Positions 20,521 through 33,390 of a stretch of 64,000 nt of DNA are shown here, in pieces. Position numbers and translations under genes: made by a program. Source of the DNA: Neoscytalidium dimidiatum (Eukaryota > Ascomycota > Dothideomycetes > Botryosphaeriales > Botryosphaeriaceae); assembly GCA_037367355.1 (NCBI GenBank), contig CM074700.1, positions 310,001 through 374,000 of the forward strand, in the 5' to 3' direction. The notes under the pieces were generated by a model that did no database searches, was not told the origin of the DNA, and saw only the letters and a program-made list of their open reading frames with translations. How positions within the stretch are numbered: position 1 is the first letter of the stretch; each line of letters starts with the position of its first letter.

Positions 20521-23087
20521 GATTGGCGTTCTTGAGCTGTGGTGGCACGCAAGCGGTAGTGGAAGGGCGAGGCTGGACTCCGAGGTATGCTGTGATTGGT
20601 CGTGGCAGCGGTGGGGTAGAAGCGGAAGAGCGAGACAACGCTCAGGTTTCGAGGTGGGCGGCATGGGATTCAAATATTGCGCGCGCGAGGCTAGCGGCTA
20701 CAGGACGTGAAGCCGAGAAGGGCGAAGACCCCTGCTCATGGATAGAAAGGGGTGCAGGGGTCAGGCGCTCGCACCCGACCGCGATGAATGCCAGCCCGAT
20801 GATGTGTTCACGGGTTCTGGTTCGAGGGTGTTGCAGTTGAAGCAGGCGGTCGAATTGAAGTCTTACTTTTAATTCAATGGATTGTGCACATTGTGATAAC
20901 TGTTCTGTTTGCCAATGTAGTTGCCTCGCCGTTGCAGCACTTCTGCTGTGCTTCTCTCCACGTGCGATAACATTCTGAGTCTCCGGTACTCATGAACGAG
21001 ACCGTGCTACATCTTTGCCGTTGCGTTTCCCTTTTCCATTCTTCTTCTTCTTCTTCTTCTTCTTCTTCCTATGGTGTCTAGAATCTGGCAGCAGTCTGGG
21101 AGATCTTGAATGATTAGGGCTTGGATGCAGCTCAACGGTCGAAACTCCGGTACAATGAGCTAAGCACTAATCAGTTGGAACATCGTGACCTTAGAGCGGG
21201 AGTAGACGTACTCGATGCAATAAGTCAGAGCTGAGGGTGACGAGGTCTCCTGATGAGGCAGCTCGAATAGTCACATGTGCGAATTGGCGTAAAATGATTC
21301 TCGTTTCATTCTAGATAGAGGGATGAGAGGAAGAAGGCGTGCGTGCTTCCTTTGCCCCTTGCTCAGTCTGACAAGGCGCCACAGACTACTGACGGCCGTG
21401 GAATCCAGTACCAGAGACATGGCGAGTGCTATGAAGCCACAGGACTCTGGATACAGAAATTGCGAACAGCAGTACACGGCCAACCGCAAAGGAAACTAGT
21501 CTTGCCTCCCAGAGGCTGATGTGGGGTTTCTGGAGCGCTATGCTCATACGAGAAAGATTTCATAGAGTCGGGGTTGCCCAGGCCGCAGCATCGTAGGATA
21601 AGGGGGTTAGTTGTTCAATTTTTTGTATTCAGCAGCAAAATTCTTGTTAGTGACCAACAGATGTGAAGGCAATTGGTATTGTAATATATCAGCCTGGGTG
21701 TGAATCATAGAGGTAAGGAAGTTTAGTCAGTGATGCCACTTGGCTAAAAGCAAACGACGTGGAGTGAGGTGTTTATCCCGGAAAAAAACAGTGTATGAAA
21801 TAACGTGCACAATCGTCGTTCGAGGATCGTGTTCCTGATTCTAAGAGGCATGACCACCTCTTGAGTAGAGTAAGAAGATGGAGAGCATAGAGTTTGCTTA
21901 AGCGTTGTAGTGGATTGTTTTTATTCTTGTGTAGAAGATGGCCAGATGGACAAACCATAGCCTTAAAGGCTCTCCGGGCGTGGCTGCATTCTAGCGCCAG
22001 GATCAAGCAACGGTGGGATGACGTTAGGGATGAAAGTTGCGAGGTTGGCTGCTCCTCAACGGCGATGGTGTAGTTCATAGAGAGACCGCTCTGTGCAATG
22101 GCATTGGAGGTCGAACATTGGCCGGACCACGCAGCAGCACCCTTGAGAAGCCAAGGATACATAGAGATTGAAGCTGTACACAATAACTAATTAAGAAAGA
22201 AGATCACCATGAAACTGTAGGAAGAGACAGATGAGGCGGTAGAAATGTCAATTCTGTGGCGCTGAAGGTGGCCAGGGCCAGTAGGGCTCCGACCAGCGCT
22301 GTGGAGGGTTCGTATGTAGAGAGAGTGGTCGGGGCAATGGGCAGTATACAAGTGTGGCGTACGGCAGGGGATACTGGGGCAGATAGAGCGGGGTAAGGTC
22401 GAAGCCCAGTGATTGCGCGATTGTCAGTAATGCAGGCTGTACGAACAAGTCTTTCGTGACCAGCGTTCCCTAAGGTGGATTAGTCGAAGTGTGTCTGCAC
22501 CTTTTCTTCTAGCTTCCTATGATAAGATATAGAGTCATGGCGATGATGTAACATAAGGGCCATGTAGAATTTTGTTGGACCCCCAAATTGTGAGGCTTCG
22601 CAAGGGAGTAAGATGCGTTCTTGAGCGATTGGACTGTCCGCAAGCCGTACGCTGCTTCATTTCAGTAAGAAACGTTCCCCGGAGTCAGTAGATTATTAGA
22701 ACTTATATCAGAAAAGCCACCAACTGCGATGCAGCTTAGCTTCGCTATTTTCAGTTGATCCAGCGGGTAGCATACCTCTTTAATTGCTCTTCTGGCAGTC
22801 TTGAGGCGTTGTTAAATCCGACCAATAGAAACCTGCGGCGAGAGGCGACCAGAGGACAAACAAGAGTTAAAAGAACATGGAATCGAAGGAGGATAATGTG
22901 AGATCTTTGAAGTGGCGCTTTTCTTCTCGTTAAGGATTGGCTAGGCATCCTCATGCCAAGCCGGGTTGAAAACTCAAGTCCTGGCCTGTGTGAAAGAGCT
23001 TCTCAGGAAGCATACCAAAGACTCCATACGCCTTGAACACCTCGAGTTGCTCTGCAAATGCTTGATGAACAACGCTTTTTATACGAA
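20521..23087. other. Long region without a supported gene
   Basis: 2.5 kb between zinc-finger gene A and MRT4. It holds the promoter of gene A (GC-rich to about 20840) and a (TTC)n tract at 21040-21069. Several short minus-strand frames (21773-22183, 22248-22448) show no family resemblance. I cannot exclude a small multi-exon gene on the minus strand near 21.8-22.5 kb. Confidence 0.45.
21040..21069. repeat. (TTC)n microsatellite
   Basis: About ten uninterrupted TTC triplets. Confidence 0.9.
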
Positions 23088-23919
23088 TTATTCCTCCATT
23101 GCATCAATCTCAGTTACCGTCTCGTTATCCTTATTGTAGTATCTGAGAATCCGAGTTAGCGCCAATGGTGTGAACTTCCCCGACACATGACTTACACAAG
23201 CAACTTAATCTTGAACTCCGCCAACGCCACGCCGAATAGCTTCAGCAGTGCAGTTTGATGGCTGTTCAGCGTCTCGCCTTCCTTGCAGATAGTGTAGGGT
23301 TGGTCTAGCATGACCTTGCCCTTCTCCAGACGAGTAGGCATGCCCCATTTCCGGACGGTGACCTCCACAGGGTGCGGCAACGGCACATCCTCCTCAATAG
23401 GCAGCTCGCCACCACGAGAATATACGACACCGGCGGGAACAGTGAACGTTTGGGTCGCGACAACACCTGCGCGGGCAAAATCGGTCTGGGAGTAGCTCTG
23501 GAAGTACTCGGTGATCTCGGAGGGCTCGCGGTTGGTGCAGAACAGGCCGACGTTGCCCTCAAGGCGCTCTGTGAGTCTGTGGATATTGGGGAGGTGCTCA
23601 GAGGCAGCGTCGGTGCCCAGCGCTTTTGCCATGACCTTGGTCTTGCCGAAGAATATTCTGTGGACATGCGTTAGCTGTGTGCGTCGGACGCAGATTGCAA
23701 TGGGCAGCGAATTGCACTGGCAACAAACCTGCTATCCGAGAATTCCTGGCGGACCTCTTTCAAGTAGTTGTTGCGCATGTTCTCGACGTCGAAAACGAAG
23801 ATGTATTGGAAGTTCTCGGCGGCCTCGCGCACATTGTTGAAAAGCTTCTCCGACAGCTCCTTGCCCTTCTTTTCGACCTTGGAGAGGTGAACGATCCTCG
23901 CGCGCTTCGATTTGGGCAT
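23088..23919 (-). CDS. MRT4: Ribosome assembly factor MRT4 (P0-like)
   Basis: Three exons: 23729-23919, 23196-23657 and 23088-23142, with introns of 71 nt (GTTTGT, branch CTAAC, CACAG) and 53 nt (GTAAGT...CTCAG). They encode 235 aa, the usual length for this protein. The N-terminus MPKSKRARIVHLSKVEKKGK is characteristic, followed by FVFDVENMRNNYLKEVRQEF, the splice joining DSR to IFFGKTKVMAKALG, then VGLFCTNREPSEI and FTVPAGVV. The C-terminus is YYNKDNETVTEIDAMEE. MRT4 is the ribosomal P0 paralogue that occupies the stalk base of pre-60S particles in the nucleolus and is exchanged for P0 late in maturation. It is transcribed divergently from MDM10 with 259 bp between the start codons. Confidence 0.95.
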
Positions 23920-24178
23920 CTTGACGAGTTATAAAGAGGGTTTGGCGGGGTTCTGGCGGCGTGGAGAGCGGTGGCTGAGGGTTGCGGTGGTGTTGAAAAT
24001 AATTCCGGGAGAGGGTCCGGTTATCTTATCGGCTGGCGCAAGTTTTCACGATGGCGGCAGGCGCAGGCGTCATGCATGTTTAGACGAGCTCGCGACGTGC
24101 AGCTACCTACATTCGTGAGCTCCACCACAAACACCTCACCACTTTCTCGACCTCTTCCAAGCATGCTGATGTCGCGAA
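23920..24178. promoter_or_regulatory. Short divergent promoter MRT4/MDM10
   Basis: 259 bp separate the start codons of two divergently transcribed housekeeping genes, so both core promoters must lie here. No TATA box is evident near either start. Confidence 0.6.
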
Positions 24179-25476
24179 ATGCTGGGGTTTATGGACTACG
24201 TGCAGAATGCTTTCTATGATGCTTCGCACTGGAATCATGACAACTCGTACTCATACCTGACCGCCACGGCTCAAGGTGACCATCACGCGCGCGCGCATCT
24301 TCCCGTCTGCTTGACCACCTGCTGACCTTGCGTGCAGCGCTGCTCGACTTCCAGACTCCGCGCGGGCTGCGCTTGAACCTCTCGTCGCTATCGTCGCCGA
24401 ACCTTGCAACGTCCTACTCGCTCGGCACCGTCGGCGTCGTCGACGGCTCGCTGTCCTATCTGTACTCATCGCTGGCATTGGAAGTAAAGTCAAGAAGCAG
24501 CGAGATTGACTTGCACAATGTCGTACGGGGCTATCGACATCTTAAAGAACTGCGGAGGCCTGACGAGCCCTGGTGGTGGGAACTATGGCACAGAGGCAGG
24601 CGCATTGATCGCAGAGGTGAGTCCTCCACTGCGCCGCAACACAGCCGGGTGGCATTGCTAAAGGGGGGGCCAGCGACGGTGCTGTACGGCCGGCTTTTCC
24701 TGCCCACAAACTCGCTAGAGGCGCTGTACCTGCGTCGAGTCTCGCCCACGCGGCAGGTCCGGATAGCTGCGGTCAGCGACTCGAACATGAATAATGGCGG
24801 GACAATCCTCGGAGTTGTGCAGAACGACTACGGAAAGTATAGCACCGAGTACCTGTACAGCACAGACAGCGCGCTCTTGGGGGTTCGGGGGCTTTACAAC
24901 TTTGGACCGGACCCCAGGACGCCCGGCGACGACGACGCAAAATCTCTCAGCGCCGAACGGGTCAGCGGCATGTTCAGTGCGGGCGCGGAACTGTACTACG
25001 GGCTTCTGAATAAGAGCGGTGGCATGAGCACTGGCCTGAGGTTTACCACCCTACCCCAGCATACGGGATTCCCCTACACAATGACGCTCACGCTCAACCC
25101 CCTGATGGGCAACCTGTCCTCTACGTACGCCGTCAAGGCCGGGCACAACGTCGCGCTGTGCTCGCGGTTCGACTTTAACTTCTACTCGTACGAGAGCGAC
25201 CTGCAGCTGGGATGCGAGCTGTGGCAGCGCCGGCGCGAGGCCGACGCGGAGTGGGCGGTAAAAATGCTCCGGCCGGGCTGGGCGCGGCGCTCGGCGTCCC
25301 CAGACGAGGACGTGACGGGCGTGATCAAAGCACGCGTCGACCAGAAGTGGAGGATTGGGGTGCTGTGGGAAGGCCGAATCAAGGAGCTCCTGTTCACGGT
25401 GGGAGCCAGCTTCGACCTGAAACGACGGGAGCAGATCTTTCGCGCCGTTGGCGTTGAGGTACAGTACTCATCCTAG
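24179..25476 (+). CDS. MDM10: Mitochondrial distribution and morphology protein 10
   Basis: Two exons (24179-24275 and 24338-25476; intron GTGACC...branch CTGAC...GCAG) encode 411 aa. The N-terminal [20 protein letters not shown] and the joined [20 protein letters not shown] are hallmark MDM10 sequences. Later family blocks are [54 protein letters not shown] and the C-terminal [18 protein letters not shown]10 is a beta-barrel of the mitochondrial outer membrane, part of the ERMES ER-mitochondria tether and of the SAM assembly machinery. About 16 residues ([18 protein letters not shown]) between RRIDRR and the [11 protein letters not shown] strand are longer than I expect; they begin with a GTGAGT, but no acceptor keeps the frame, so I keep them as coding. 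Confidence 0.95.
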
Positions 25477-26380
25477 CCGATCGTAGATCCCGTAGGGCAA
25501 GGCTCGAGCATCGGAGCAAACACGGCTTTGGGAGGCAGGCCGGATACGATAAGGCGTCGCGCTGGCCGAAAGCGGCCAGGCTGACGGGATCCCCTGACCG
25601 CGCTGGCACGGCGGCGGGTGCGTCATCCCTCAGCAGACCAGTCAAGGCGGGCGCTCAGCAACACGCCGAGGCAGCGCGGGCGAGGTGCGAGACGGGCCAA
25701 GCAGCATGACGAGAGGTGAAACGGCGGGCAACGGCGCGGGCGCAGGCGTGGGCCCAGCACAGCCAGAGCCGCGCGCGCAGGAGCAGCAGGATGGGGAGAA
25801 GGAGGACGAGGACGAGCAGGGCGTGTGGCTCCGAGGCGCGGGCTGGGAGTGGGAGCGTGGGAGCGTGGTGCCACCGTCGCCCGGCACGCGTCGCACAGAG
25901 TTCGCAGAATTGTGCGATGTCGCGCAGTCGGCCAGGCCAGGAGAGGCCCGCGACCCTTGGCCCTGGGCGGCGCGGACGGCGGGCTCACGGGACGGTGGAG
26001 GGTGGACGGCGACAGGGACGGCGAGGGCCAGTGGAAGGCCATGGGCGCGGCAGCTGCCTGTAGAGACGGTATTTTCCAGCCAGGCGCAACGCTGATTGGC
26101 CTCCCCTCGACGATACGGTACCCGGGCAGCGTGAGGCAAACGGGGCAGCGGCCAAACGCGACAGGATCGAGGCGCGCCCTCCCCACGCAAACTCCACACG
26201 CCGCCAGGGCTGTTCCTGCGTCTCGCGCCGCGGCATCGCGCCAGCGTGGTGTGTCGTGCTGCATAACTGGGTGCTCTATTTATGGGCGGAATCGGGCCAA
26301 TGGACGCGCGCGCTACCGTCGCCCGTTCCTGACTAGGGCCGGGCGTTCCTGTCAGACGTGCAGCCGCCGCCGCCGCCGCC

Positions 26381-26411
<31 letters not shown>

Positions 26412-27396
26412 GCGCCGCGCGCGCGCGAGACAGGCCGGCGCTCGTCGGTGGCCGGTGGCCTGTGGCCTGTGGGTGGTGGCCTGCGGTCTCCTGCCCTCCG
26501 GCGGTGCCTGGCGGAGCGTCGGCGCGGCAGGGTCGGGGGGCGCGACTCAGGCCGGGCGGGCAGCCTGTGCAGCGTGCGAATGCGACGTCAGCAGAGGCCT
26601 GGCCGCGGATGCGCGAGAGCAGGCTGCGCGCAGAGCGGCGGGCGGCGTGGTGGGCGTTCGGGCGTTGGCGGCGCAGAGCGCTGCGTTCGAGCGATTTGGG
26701 GCTGCGAGCCGGGGGGCGTGCGCGGCCGACGGAACCTGACGCCCGGCTAGCTGGCTAGTCAGGGCGGGCGCCGGCCAACGAGCGAGCCTGCAGTGCCGCT
26801 GGGGGCAGCCCGCTAGGCCCCCTTTCTCTTCGCCCACCCTTCTACGCCGCCTCAACTTCATTACACCCGCAATATCGCCCGCTTGGAGTTCGCCTGCCAT
26901 CGTCATCTTGACTGCCAGTGCGATCTCCACCACGTTCTCTTCTGCCCTTGTTGTTCTTTACAGACGCCGTCACTCCTTCCGGCCGTCTTTCTGTCTCTTT
27001 TGGGCCGCCGCCCGTCCTCTCCTTAGACCCAGCTTCCGCCGTCCCGGTGTTCAGTCCTTAGGCTTCTGCCCAGCGCGCTCGAGTAGCCGATCAGTTAGCA
27101 TCTTCCTGCTCCAAGTCAGTGAAGCTTTGATACTACTTATCCATCTGCTCGCCTGGTCGCACGCTGCACATCCCTACTGCTCGCGGATACTCTCCTTGTA
27201 CCGATCCCGCGCCGGAAGCTCTCCTGAGCACTTACATTCATTCCGTCACCACCGCCTTTTCACTGTTCTGTCTTCTCTCATCACGACTATTACGACAAGA
27301 CATATACCTCACAGCCCGTCGCTGCCCTGAGGATCCATTGCCCGAGTCATTACCCTGATTCGTCCGCTCATAGGTGCGCCTGCAACACCATCGCGA
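25477..27396. promoter_or_regulatory. 1.9-kb GC-rich leader/promoter of the homeobox gene
   Basis: Very GC-rich DNA up to about 26800, then pyrimidine-rich sequence (CTTC, TCTCC) up to the start codon at 27397. It holds a compound CCG/CAG microsatellite at 26361-26409. Overlapping Arg/Ala/Pro-rich frames on both strands are composition artefacts. Long upstream regions and leaders are common for developmental regulators in filamentous fungi. Confidence 0.5.
26361..26409. repeat. Compound (CCG)n(CAG)n microsatellite
   Basis: Seven CCG-type triplets run directly into about nine CAG triplets. It lies about 1 kb upstream of the homeobox start codon, outside any supported coding frame. Confidence 0.9.
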
Positions 27397-29337
27397 ATGC
27401 AGTCGACCGCACCGCCGCAGCAACACAACATGACCTCCAACTCGACGCCGTCGCCCTCGGCGTCGGGCCCTTCCAACCAGCCTGCCGGCTCCACCTCTGC
27501 CTCCTCGTCGCGCCGCCCCCCGCGCAAGAGCACCTTGACCCAGCAGCAGAAGAACCAGAAGCGCCAGCGCGCCACCCAGGAACAGCTGTTGACCCTCGAG
27601 ATGGAGTTCAACAAGAACCCCACGCCTACCGCCATCGTTCGCGAGCGCATCGCGCAAGAGATCAACATGACTGAGCGCTCGGTACAGATCTGGTTCCAGA
27701 ACAGGTAGCCCTCCCCCCCATCCTCCCCATGCGCCGATACGCGAACCATGCTAACGTGTCGTCCAGGCGCGCAAAGATAAAGAACATCGCCAAGAAGAGC
27801 ATTGAGAGTGGTGAGGACTGCAATGACATTCCCGAATCAATGCGACGATACCTGGCGCTGCAGGCCATGGAGTCTGGCAAGACTCTTGGCCGCGACTTTC
27901 TCGGACGCACCGGTGGCATGCCGTATGGCAGCGGCATGCTGCTGAACACCGAGACCAGTTCGTCCAAAGTTGGTATGTAGTCGCCGGCCTTTCTCTGCGC
28001 GCTGTCAATCGCATCGTACTGACCCGCTGATAGTCATCCACCACTTCGCTTGCCGATCCCTGAGCATCGGCACGTGGCGCCGTGTGGGACAGAGCGCTAT
28101 GGATCTGGTTATCTTCTACTCGCCCGAGAAGTGCTGCGTCACTTACTACATCAACAACGACTCGGCCGGGTACAAGATCGAATACCCCTTCTCCTACATC
28201 AAGAATATCTCGCTTGAGCTTGGTGATGGACAGAACGCGGAGGGTGCCTCGCAGAGACCGGGTGGCTTGGTCGTTGAACTCACCAGGCCCCCGAACTTCT
28301 TCATGGACTCGTCCGGATCTGGCGGGTTTTACCAGTGCGGCGATTTCACCGAGGATCAGCAGGCGTCGCAGGTTCTCGTTCACCACCTTGGCGGCCACCC
28401 GAAGGTTCTCAGCGGTCAATTGGCGAAGCTCGTGTCGCTCGAGTCGTTCCAGAACAGGCACAACTTTTACGACCCCAACGCCTTGGCAATGTCCGCGCCC
28501 GTTTCGCCTATCAACCACAGGCCGGCGTCTCAACCGAACCATTTCGTGCACCCGCATGCTGCCATGTACCAGGAGAGTCCTTTCGAGATGAGCGGCGGTC
28601 TTCAGCCTCCGCCTCACCGTGGTCACAAGCGCCAGCGGAGTCGTTCGGTGCCTGTAGCGATGGACTTTTCGGTACTGCGCCAGAACCCCATGCAGCCGTT
28701 CATGATTCAGCCACCTCCGCAGACCTCCTATCCTGCCGCGCCTTACACGCCGCAGCCCCAGGAGATCTACGCGCCTGTGCCGCAGCATAACAACATGTCT
28801 GGGCCCATGGGCCCGAACCTTAGCATTGATACCTCTGCTGGGTACGGCATGGACTTCAGGCAATATCCGATGTCTGCCACCACTGCCAACTCTCCGTCGG
28901 ACTATGGAACTCCTGGTTTCTTCACCTCGAATCCTGGTCCCGACAACATTCCTGCTGCCAACTTTAGCACCCCGTACAGCAACCCGTATCTGTCGCCGCT
29001 CCCCGATCAGTCGAGTATTCCTCACCAATCAATGTCGCCCATGTCGGCTATGAGCCATGGCGATCCCATCATTGCGAACCAGTCGCCTCCGCTTACTTCG
29101 CTCGGCCGCGCGTCTTCAGCAGACCTGTACCCCATGTCGCAAGACGGGGCCATGTCGGATGATGGCATGTCTCTGAGTGAGATGTACGCGAAGCAGTCTC
29201 TTTCGCTACCTTTCCGGTCACCGATGGGAGACGACAACCTGGAGGACCTCGACATGTCGAATCTCGTCTCGTTCGGCACCATCGATCCGTCGAGCCTTTC
29301 ACCCGAGCAACAACAACAGCAACAACAGACGATGTAA
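27397..29337 (+). CDS. HTF1: Homeobox transcription factor, HTF1/HOX2 type
   Basis: Three exons (27397-27704, 27767-27972, 28034-29337) give 605 aa. The homeodomain lies at about 54-113, with helix 3 SVQIWFQNR completed across the first intron by RAKIKN; the recognition-helix Trp, Phe, Asn and Arg are present. A second conserved block (about 172-260: [40 protein letters not shown]) is diagnostic for the fungal HTF1/HOX2 family, whose members are required for conidiation in Fusarium and Magnaporthe. The remaining C-terminal region is Pro/Ser/Gln-rich and ends in a poly-Gln run. This should be a nuclear DNA-binding protein. Both introns are 61-62 nt, and the first splits the homeodomain just before RAK. 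Confidence 0.92.
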
Positions 29338-32300
29338 TTTATTGTGGCGTTTGCTCTGGCTCTCGGCGATGCTTGTGAGATGCGCATTCGGCTGTATGAA
29401 GTTTCATGATCTTGGAAACAGGCGCATTGGATCTCTGCAGCCCGCCGGCGTTCATACATATCACGCATGTCGCCGATCGTTGATATACCCCTCTCAAACG
29501 GTTCTTCCAGCGTGTTTCTCGCGAATATTGCCACCATTAATACCATAATTAATACGCAGACCATCAACAACTGATGCAGACTTGAACGACACTTCAAACA
29601 TCCCGGAGGCTGAAAGGCGTTTTGTTCGGTTGGCAGTCGTGGGACACGGCCGGTACAGATACGAAAGACCCAAAAGGCGGACTGGTAGAACCTGCGCCAT
29701 CCGACCTTTCTTGTGCTGCTGCGCTGCTAAGGGAGGCAAACAGGTGTTTTTTGTTACTTTTGATTTTTTTTTTCCGACTTTTTTTTTTTCGCTTCTTCTG
29801 CTTCTTGGCACTGGATCTTTTTTTTTTTACCTTCTTGCTGGTCTTTTTCATCTTCATTTCTACCTGAAAACTTTTACCTACGCCTTCTTTGCGAGTCCAC
29901 TCGCCCCGATTTCTTCCCTTTTTCTTCTTTCATGTCCCAATTCTTCGCTACCGGATTTGTTTCGTTTGTATTTGGGTGTTTTTTCAGTGCGATCTTTTTC
30001 AGTTTTTTTTTTTTTTTCATGTCCGTCACAGGGTATACCAGATGGAAAGGGAGGAGCTACAACAAGCAAGGGAATAACACATGATGAGTCGGGCAAGGAA
30101 AGCCAAGAAAGGAAGGGGATTGAGGCGCCGATCTTCTCGCCGCTGAGCGGAAGAGATTTCTTTTTTCTCATGGTTGATGGGGGGTTTCGTTTGGCCTGTC
30201 CGCTTTTGGTCGTTTTGGTCGTTCGGCGAGTGTTTTGTTCGCTCTCGGAATCCAAATAAGTAAACAGAGAAAGTTGTTTCTTCTCGAGTTTTCTTGCAGT
30301 CGCGACATACGGGATTCTTCTTGTGGTTTGGGAATCGTACACACAACAGTCATCTGCCCCCTTGGTGTTTTGTGGTAGGGATGGGATCGAAGTCTCGGCG
30401 CGCTGTGCGTGTAAAGCTAAACACTGTTCCAATCAATGTACCTCTGCTACTGTCCACGATCGGTTCTCATCCGCACATGTGTCTAGTCGGAACGCCATCT
30501 ACCGTGACTGAAAAGAGACCAAGTGCGACTAAGCTTCTGGGCCCGTCATCCCGGGCGCAGAGGGCGCTCTAAGGCAGGACGGGGTAGGGGTGGGGAGGTG
30601 GCCACCGCTGCTGCTGCTGCCTCTCCTTCGACGCGGGCTCTCGAACCTTCGCAGGGCGTGGATCCGAAAAAAGCCGTGGCGGTCAAGCAAGCAGACAATA
30701 TGCCGGAACGTTCGCTGGGGAGGGAGCGGATCGTCCGCTAGAGGCCGGGCCTTTCCATTGGCGAGGCGTTCTTAAGCTTCTTCGATTTATATGAAGGGCC
30801 AGCTCCCTGGGACAGACTTCTCCCCAGAAGCAGCAGCGGCGGCAGCGGCAGTCACCAAGAGTGGGCGGAGGGACTAACATTTTGAGAGCGCTTTTTTCTC
30901 CCCTCCTCCTCCTCTCTCTTCGGCGAAATCTAAAAGCCAAAAATAGCACACGCAACCGTTAAGATACTGCGAACACTGCAAGCAGCAGAAAGTAAGACCT
31001 TCATTAACTTTTGCATATGGCGTGCAGCAAGTAGGCGAGCGGAGGAGTCACAGATGAGGCTGAGTGGCTGGCGGGTTACAGGGGTAAGTCGCGTCGCACT
31101 GGTGTTGAAGCAGATGGCTGCAGTTGGCTGCTGCTGCAGCTGCAGCTGCTGGGGCTGGAGGGGGCGGCGCGGGCTGGCGCGGACGATCAGGCACAAGCAG
31201 TCTTGGGCGGGCTTCACACTAAGACGATAGCGCGACCGCTCGGCCGGGAGAAGAGAGCGAGGGGGGGAAAAAATAAAAACAAGAGGCGAGGTGCGAGCTT
31301 CCTCATCATCAGCACCAGGCGAGCTCGCCAGGAGCGACGCTAAAGTGCTAAACGACTGCTTTGACGGGAGAGGGGGAAGGGCGGGACGGTTCGTTCGGCT
31401 GCTTTGTGAATCTTCTTTCCCCTCTCTCGCCTCTTGCACCGTACCCACTCGACCGCTGCGCACGACGCATCCTTTCCCCCTCCCATCCCCCTCTCTCCGC
31501 CTCCCCCTCGCCCCCATTCCTTCGCCTCGCCTCGCCCCCCCGGCCGGCCCGCTCGATCAGCTGTCGACGCGGACGCGTCCGTGGAGGGATGTTGGGTGTC
31601 CTGTGCACCGCGCCGCCGCTGACGCCGCCGACGCCCTTGTTTGACCGCGTTCTGCTCGCATTTCCCTAATCCTCGATTGTGCACGCACGCACGCACCTCT
31701 CTTACCGCCGGTTGCATGGCGGATTCGCGCCCGGCTTTGCCTTCCCTCGTGGTGCGGCGTGGCAGTGTTCGGGGGGGTATCAGCCCGCTTTTTCTCTCTG
31801 CTCTCCCTCGGTGTCTTGCCGCCGGAGGAAAAGAAGTGGAAAGGACGGCGCACCCGTGCTTTGCAGCTGATGGTGCCCGTGGCCTGGCGTCCGCGGCGCG
31901 CAGCAAGAGCGGGGGCGAAACTCGTATGTCAGTCATGTCTTTCAATGGCGCCGGCCTTCCCTTTGGGGCTGTTATACTGGGACCTCACGTCTTCTGCGGT
32001 GCCGACGCTCGCCATAAGGGGGCGTGGACTGACATATGCACGCGAGCGGGGTAGTGAAGGGGGGGGTGATGAGGCACAGGTATGCATGCTTCACGTATTG
32101 ACGTCTTGCTCGTGATTTGCATGACCTTTTCTTCGATTTTTTTTTTTTATTTCCTTTTTCTGCATCTTTTCGTTCCCGCTTTTGCGCAGGTGGAGAAGCA
32201 GCCGGCGACGGGCAGCGGAGACAGGATTCTCCACCCTCCGGATCATACGTCCTGTGCTTGTGGTGCGTCCTTTTTCCGATAAACCTAATATCGTGCCACA

Positions 32301-33390
32301 AGTTCGGTGCATCCATGTTGCATCGAATGGGTGTGCAGAGGGAGCACAAGGCCACGAGCACACAGCCGACTGAGTACTTTGCCCAAGTGACCGCATGGCA
32401 ACACAGCATGGCCGTTATGCGATATACCTCAGGGCTGGCTTACTTGAGGCGCCACCGGCCAATGGCTGACCAGCGCGTCCGCCGCAGCACGTCGCGTCTT
32501 CGCGCGCGTGTCCTGCTTCCGCTGCCAAACCTGTTGCGGCCTAGTCGCAGATTTGATGGCCGTCCAGACGCAGGCCAGAGATGGGACGCTGAAACCGTTG
32601 GAGCCCTTTTTTCCTTCTGCCGCCAAAAGGCTGCATCCATACACGTCAGCCTCCCGGCTCCGCGCTGCCGCAATGGGGCTTTGACGTCTGCTTTCGGGCG
32701 GGACGCGGCTTGACGGCTGCATGTCGCGCACGTCACGACGGCCCGCCAAAATATGAACACCGGTCAGGCCCCAAGACAACGTCCACACGGCCGATGGCAT
32801 CCCTCCCCTCTTCGCCGACCTTCTTACCGCATTCCGACATTAACGCTCAAAAGTACTTTCTCGGATGTCGGCCTGAAATGCGGGGCCGACCGACCCAACG
32901 ACTGCGCCCTCCCAGAACCACTTCAGCATGCTTTCTTTTTTGCAGGGCGACGTATGCTCATTAGACGTGCCAAGCGCTCTGCGGGTTGTCGTTGCCGGGC
33001 GGTAAGAGAAGCTCACAACCGCATGACCATGGCGAATCTCGGCCTGGCCTGCCTGCTTACCTGCCTGCCTGCCTGCCAAATACTTTGGGCGGACTGCCTG
33101 ACGTCTTCGCAGCTACCCACTAGGCTCCTACGCCATGTGTGAGAAGTGTGACCCTGTCGTCCCAATACATAAATACTTGCGAACACGGTGGTATAAGATC
33201 AGGCAGGAGCGATTGGGAGATCGTAAGGCAATGCTGGCGACAATCCTGCTTTCCCTTTCCTGACCTCTGTCTCTCACTTCTTGTTCGCCCACGTCTCTTG
33301 CTCAGTCTTCTTCCCCAATAATCATCATCGTCATCATCATCATCATCTCGCCTCTTCCCGCCCCCATTCTCCCCCCGCCCACCGCCCACC
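29338..33390. other. 4-kb intergenic region
   Basis: No gene is supported between the homeobox gene and the GH43 gene. The first kilobase is rich in T runs (near 29765, 29780, 29820 and 30010) and probably includes the homeobox 3' UTR. 30.5-33.3 kb is mixed GC-rich DNA with short simple repeats (CACG near 31685; TCA/TCG triplets at 33319-33347). Frames on both strands (for example 31340-31945 and 32117-32713) are composition artefacts without family similarity. The final 200 bp are pyrimidine-rich and lead into CACCATG of the GH43 gene. Confidence 0.5.

Noticed and set aside
24616..24665. Possible third intron in MDM10 beginning GTGAGT
   Set aside because: None of the AG acceptors available restores the frame to [11 protein letters not shown], whereas the unspliced frame is open.
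25623..26750. Several long frames on both strands, 25.6-26.75 kb
   Set aside because: All are Arg/Ala/Pro-rich shadows of very GC-rich DNA around a triplet repeat; none has family similarity.
29594..30432. Lys-rich and Phe-rich frames downstream of the homeobox gene
   Set aside because: They are translations of poly-T/poly-A runs in the 3' region.
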